Positions 5,679 through 7,314 of a stretch of 7,314 bases of DNA are shown piece by piece (within the stretch, counting starts at the first letter, position 1; each line of letters opens with the position of its first letter). The DNA lies in assembly GCF_002479325.1 (NCBI RefSeq), contig NZ_DLMO01000052.1, positions 1 through 7,314 of the forward strand, given 5' to 3'. A program made the translations under genes and the position numbers. A model generated the notes under the pieces. The model did no database searches. It worked only from the letters and a program-made list of their open reading frames with translations, and was not told the origin of the DNA. The DNA is from Brevundimonas sp. UBA7534. GTDB taxonomy: Bacteria; Pseudomonadota; Alphaproteobacteria; Caulobacterales; Caulobacteraceae.

Positions 5679-6725
5679 TCAGACCGTCAGGGTGCGATAG
5701 CCGGTCGACGACTTGATCGTGCCCGTCTCGTCCAGAAGCTGGGCGATCTGGACCGCGTTCAGGGCGGCGCCCTTGCGCAGATTGTCCGACACCACCCAGA
5801 AGCTCAGGCCGTTCTCGACCGTCGGGTCCTTGCGGATGCGCGAGACGTACACCGCGAACTCGCCCGCCGCATCGACCGGGGTGATGTAGCCGTCGTGCTC
5901 CTGCTTATCGACCACCAGGACGCCCGGCGCCTCGCGCAGGATGGCGCGCGCCTCGTCCGGCTCGATCGGGCGATCGAACTCGACCGTCACGGCTTCGGAG
6001 TGGCCCACGAACACCGGCACCCGCACGCAGGTCACGGTCAGCTTGATGTTCGGGTCGAGCATCTTGTGCGTCTCGTCCCACATCTTCTGCTCTTCGTCGG
6101 TGTAGCCGTCGTCCTGGAAGGCGCCGATGAAGGGGATGACGTTGAAGGCGATCTGCTTGGGGAACTTCTTGGGTGTGGCGTCGCCCAGGCCGTATATGGC
6201 CTTGGTCTGGTTCCACAGTTCGTCCATGCCCTCCTTGCCGGCGCCGGACACCGACTGATAGGTCGACACCACCGCGCGCTTGATCTTAGCCGCGTCGTGC
6301 AGCGGCTTCAGCGCCACGACCAACTGGGCGGTCGAGCAGTTGGGGTTGGCGATGATGTTCTTCTTCTTGGCGTCCTTGACCGCGTCCGGGTTCACCTCGG
6401 GCACGATCAGCGGCACGTCCGGGTCCTTGCGGAAGGCCGAGGAGTTGTCGATCACGATGGGGCCGGCCTTGCCGATCTTCTCGGACCATTCGCGCGACAC
6501 CCCGCCGCCCGCCGACATCAGCACGATGTCGACCGTGGAGAAGTCGAACTGCTCGATGTCCTGGCACTTGACGGTCTTGTCGCCGAAGGACACCTCGACG
6601 CCCTTGGATTTTCGCGAGGCGATGGCGTGCAGTTCGTCCACGGGGAAGTTCACTTCCTCCAGGATGTTCAGCATTTCGCGGCCCACATTGCCCGTGGCCC
6701 CGACGATCGCGACGCGATAACCCAT
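5679..6725 (-). CDS. asd: Aspartate-semialdehyde dehydrogenase
   Basis: This 348-residue cytoplasmic enzyme reduces aspartyl phosphate to aspartate semialdehyde with NADPH. It is the branch point to lysine/diaminopimelate, threonine and methionine, and so also supports peptidoglycan synthesis. The N-terminal NADP fold begins YRVAIVGATGNVGREML (residues 3-19). SSAFR (95-99) gives the phosphate-binding Arg99. The catalytic Cys130 lies in NPNCST (128-132). TYQSVSGAG (155-163) supplies Gln157, and RVPVFVGHSEAV (235-246) supplies the substrate Arg235 and the general-base His242. The last helix (GAALNAVQIAQLL) completes the cofactor domain. Length is normal for the shorter ASADH group, and all key residues are present. 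The ATG at 6725 is preceded by AAGGA, 9 bases upstream. It is divergent from the ZapE-like gene and followed by rarD on the same strand. Confidence 0.98.
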   Translation of the reverse strand: MGYRVAIVGATGNVGREMLNILEEVNFPVDELHAIASRKSKGVEVSFGDKTVKCQDIEQFDFSTVDIVLMSAGGGVSREWSEKIGKAGPIVIDNSSAFRKDPDVPLIVPEVNPDAVKDAKKKNIIANPNCSTAQLVVALKPLHDAAKIKRAVVSTYQSVSGAGKEGMDELWNQTKAIYGLGDATPKKFPKQIAFNVIPFIGAFQDDGYTDEEQKMWDETHKMLDPNIKLTVTCVRVPVFVGHSEAVTVEFDRPIEPDEARAILREAPGVLVVDKQEHDGYITPVDAAGEFAVYVSRIRKDPTVENGLSFWVVSDNLRKGAALNAVQIAQLLDETGTIKSSTGYRTLTV

Positions 6726-6877
6726 CTTTGTCAGTCCTTCGGACGCGCTATCGCTCGGCTCGCGGAGCCTCGCTGCTTCAGCGCGACGATTGTGTGTTTG
6801 GAGAAGCGCTCTGCAATTAGGCGTTCGCGGCCGTGAAGCAATCGCTTTTCGCTGCCCCGGCCTTTAAGCAGGGCTGC
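6726..6877. promoter_or_regulatory. Divergent intergenic region between asd and zapE
   Basis: These 152 bp separate the oppositely directed asd and zapE-like genes, so promoters for both should lie here. The sequence is less GC-rich than the flanking genes. A weak Caulobacter-type housekeeping match for the + strand is TTGTCAG (6728-6734), a 12-bp spacer, then GCTATCGC (6747-6754). It overlaps the asd ribosome site, which argues against it. On the minus strand, TTGCTT and TAATTG with a 16-bp gap is a poor candidate for asd. No clear operator, riboswitch or terminator is visible. The promoter calls are guesses. Confidence 0.4.
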
Positions 6878-7314
6878 ATGACCTCCCGCATCCGCAGCGC
6901 CTACGACATCCGCGTGGACGAAGGCGTGCTGACGCCCGACCCCGCCCAGCAGGGGGTGATCACGGCGCTGGAGCGGCTGGAGACCGATCTGGCCAAGCGC
7001 GGCCTGTTCGGCCGGCCGCCGGAGGTCAGGGGAGTCTATCTGTGGGGGCCGCCCGGACGCGGCAAGTCCATGCTGATGGACCTGTTCTATTCCGCCACGC
7101 CCGAGCCGAGGAAAAAACGCGCCCACTTCCACGCCTTCATGGCCCGGGTCCACGACCTGGTGCGTCAGTGGCGCGAGGGCGACGCCAAGGCCAGGAAGGC
7201 CGTGTTCGGCACGCACAAGGGCGACGACCCTATTCCGCCAGTCGCGAAACTGATCGCGTCGGAGGCGCGGCTGCTGTGCTTCGACGAACTGCAGGTCACC
7301 GACATCGCCGACGC
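6878..7314 (+). CDS. zapE: AFG1/ZapE-type ATPase, N-terminal part (partial)
   Basis: The first 145 codons of an AFG1-like P-loop ATPase are present; the gene runs off the window end. Walker A is GPPGRGKS at 57-64, in VYLWGPPGRGKSMLMDLFY. HFHAFMARVHDLV lies at 83-95. Walker B is LLCFDE at 132-137 and continues into the hallmark FDELQVTDIAD. Bacterial members are called ZapE, linked to FtsZ ring constriction in E. coli; mitochondrial AFG1/LACE1 acts in membrane-protein quality control. The ATG at 6878 fits the family N-terminus (SAYDIRVDEGVLTPDPAQ) and has AGGG 4 bases upstream. An in-frame GTG at 6833 would add 15 residues but lacks a good ribosome site. It is divergent from asd. The C-terminal half, including any arginine finger, is not visible. 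Confidence 0.93.
   Translation, partial: MTSRIRSAYDIRVDEGVLTPDPAQQGVITALERLETDLAKRGLFGRPPEVRGVYLWGPPGRGKSMLMDLFYSATPEPRKKRAHFHAFMARVHDLVRQWREGDAKARKAVFGTHKGDDPIPPVAKLIASEARLLCFDELQVTDIAD

Noticed and set aside
4038..6836. A 932-residue open frame on the + strand across the serine hydrolase, rarD and asd
   Set aside because: It overlaps three well-supported genes in other frames and its peptide is Arg/Gly/Pro/His-rich with no recognisable domain. High GC content makes stop codons rare in antisense and shifted frames.
6731..7216. A 161-residue minus-strand frame opposite the ZapE-like gene
   Set aside because: It is antisense to a clear Walker A/B ATPase, would overlap the asd upstream region, and has no family resemblance.

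Overview
This window is GC-rich alphaproteobacterial chromosome with nearly all third codon positions G or C. It most resembles Caulobacteraceae, with Brevundimonas or a close relative as my best guess. That guess rests on three things: the protein sequences, an F1 ATP synthase operon not followed by Fo genes, and an AtpD with an Ala/Lys/Pro-rich N-terminal extension. No database search was possible, so the genus is an inference.

Region 1 (1-3064, + strand) is the 3' part of the F1 ATP synthase operon: the end of atpA (alpha), then atpG (gamma), atpD (beta) and atpC (epsilon). It closes with a strong intrinsic terminator. The epsilon subunit is short and has only the beta-sandwich domain.

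Region 2 (3065-3573) has no convincing gene but is rich in structure. It holds a perfect 32-bp inverted repeat whose arms are themselves hairpins (a REPIN-like element). Next comes a 77-bp-period imperfect duplication built from TTCAGAC-type 9-mers. Four of the seven GANTC sites I could find in the whole window fall within 97 bp of this duplication, just upstream of the next gene. This is the most unusual part of the window.

Region 3 (3574-5678) holds a cytoplasmic serine hydrolase of the class C beta-lactamase/EstB-like fold (+ strand). It is convergent with a RarD-type EamA transporter (- strand), and their stop codons interlock on a CTAG palindrome.

Region 4 (5679-7314) holds asd (aspartate-semialdehyde dehydrogenase, - strand), probably co-transcribed with rarD. 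Across a 152-bp intergenic region lies a divergent AFG1/ZapE-type ATPase (+ strand), cut off by the window end.

The genes are mostly housekeeping: energy conversion, the aspartate-family amino acid pathway, and a cell-division or membrane-protein quality-control ATPase. I see no phage, insertion sequence, CRISPR array, RNA gene or defence system. I do not see a new multi-gene system; the candidates for something undescribed are the intergenic repeats in region 2.
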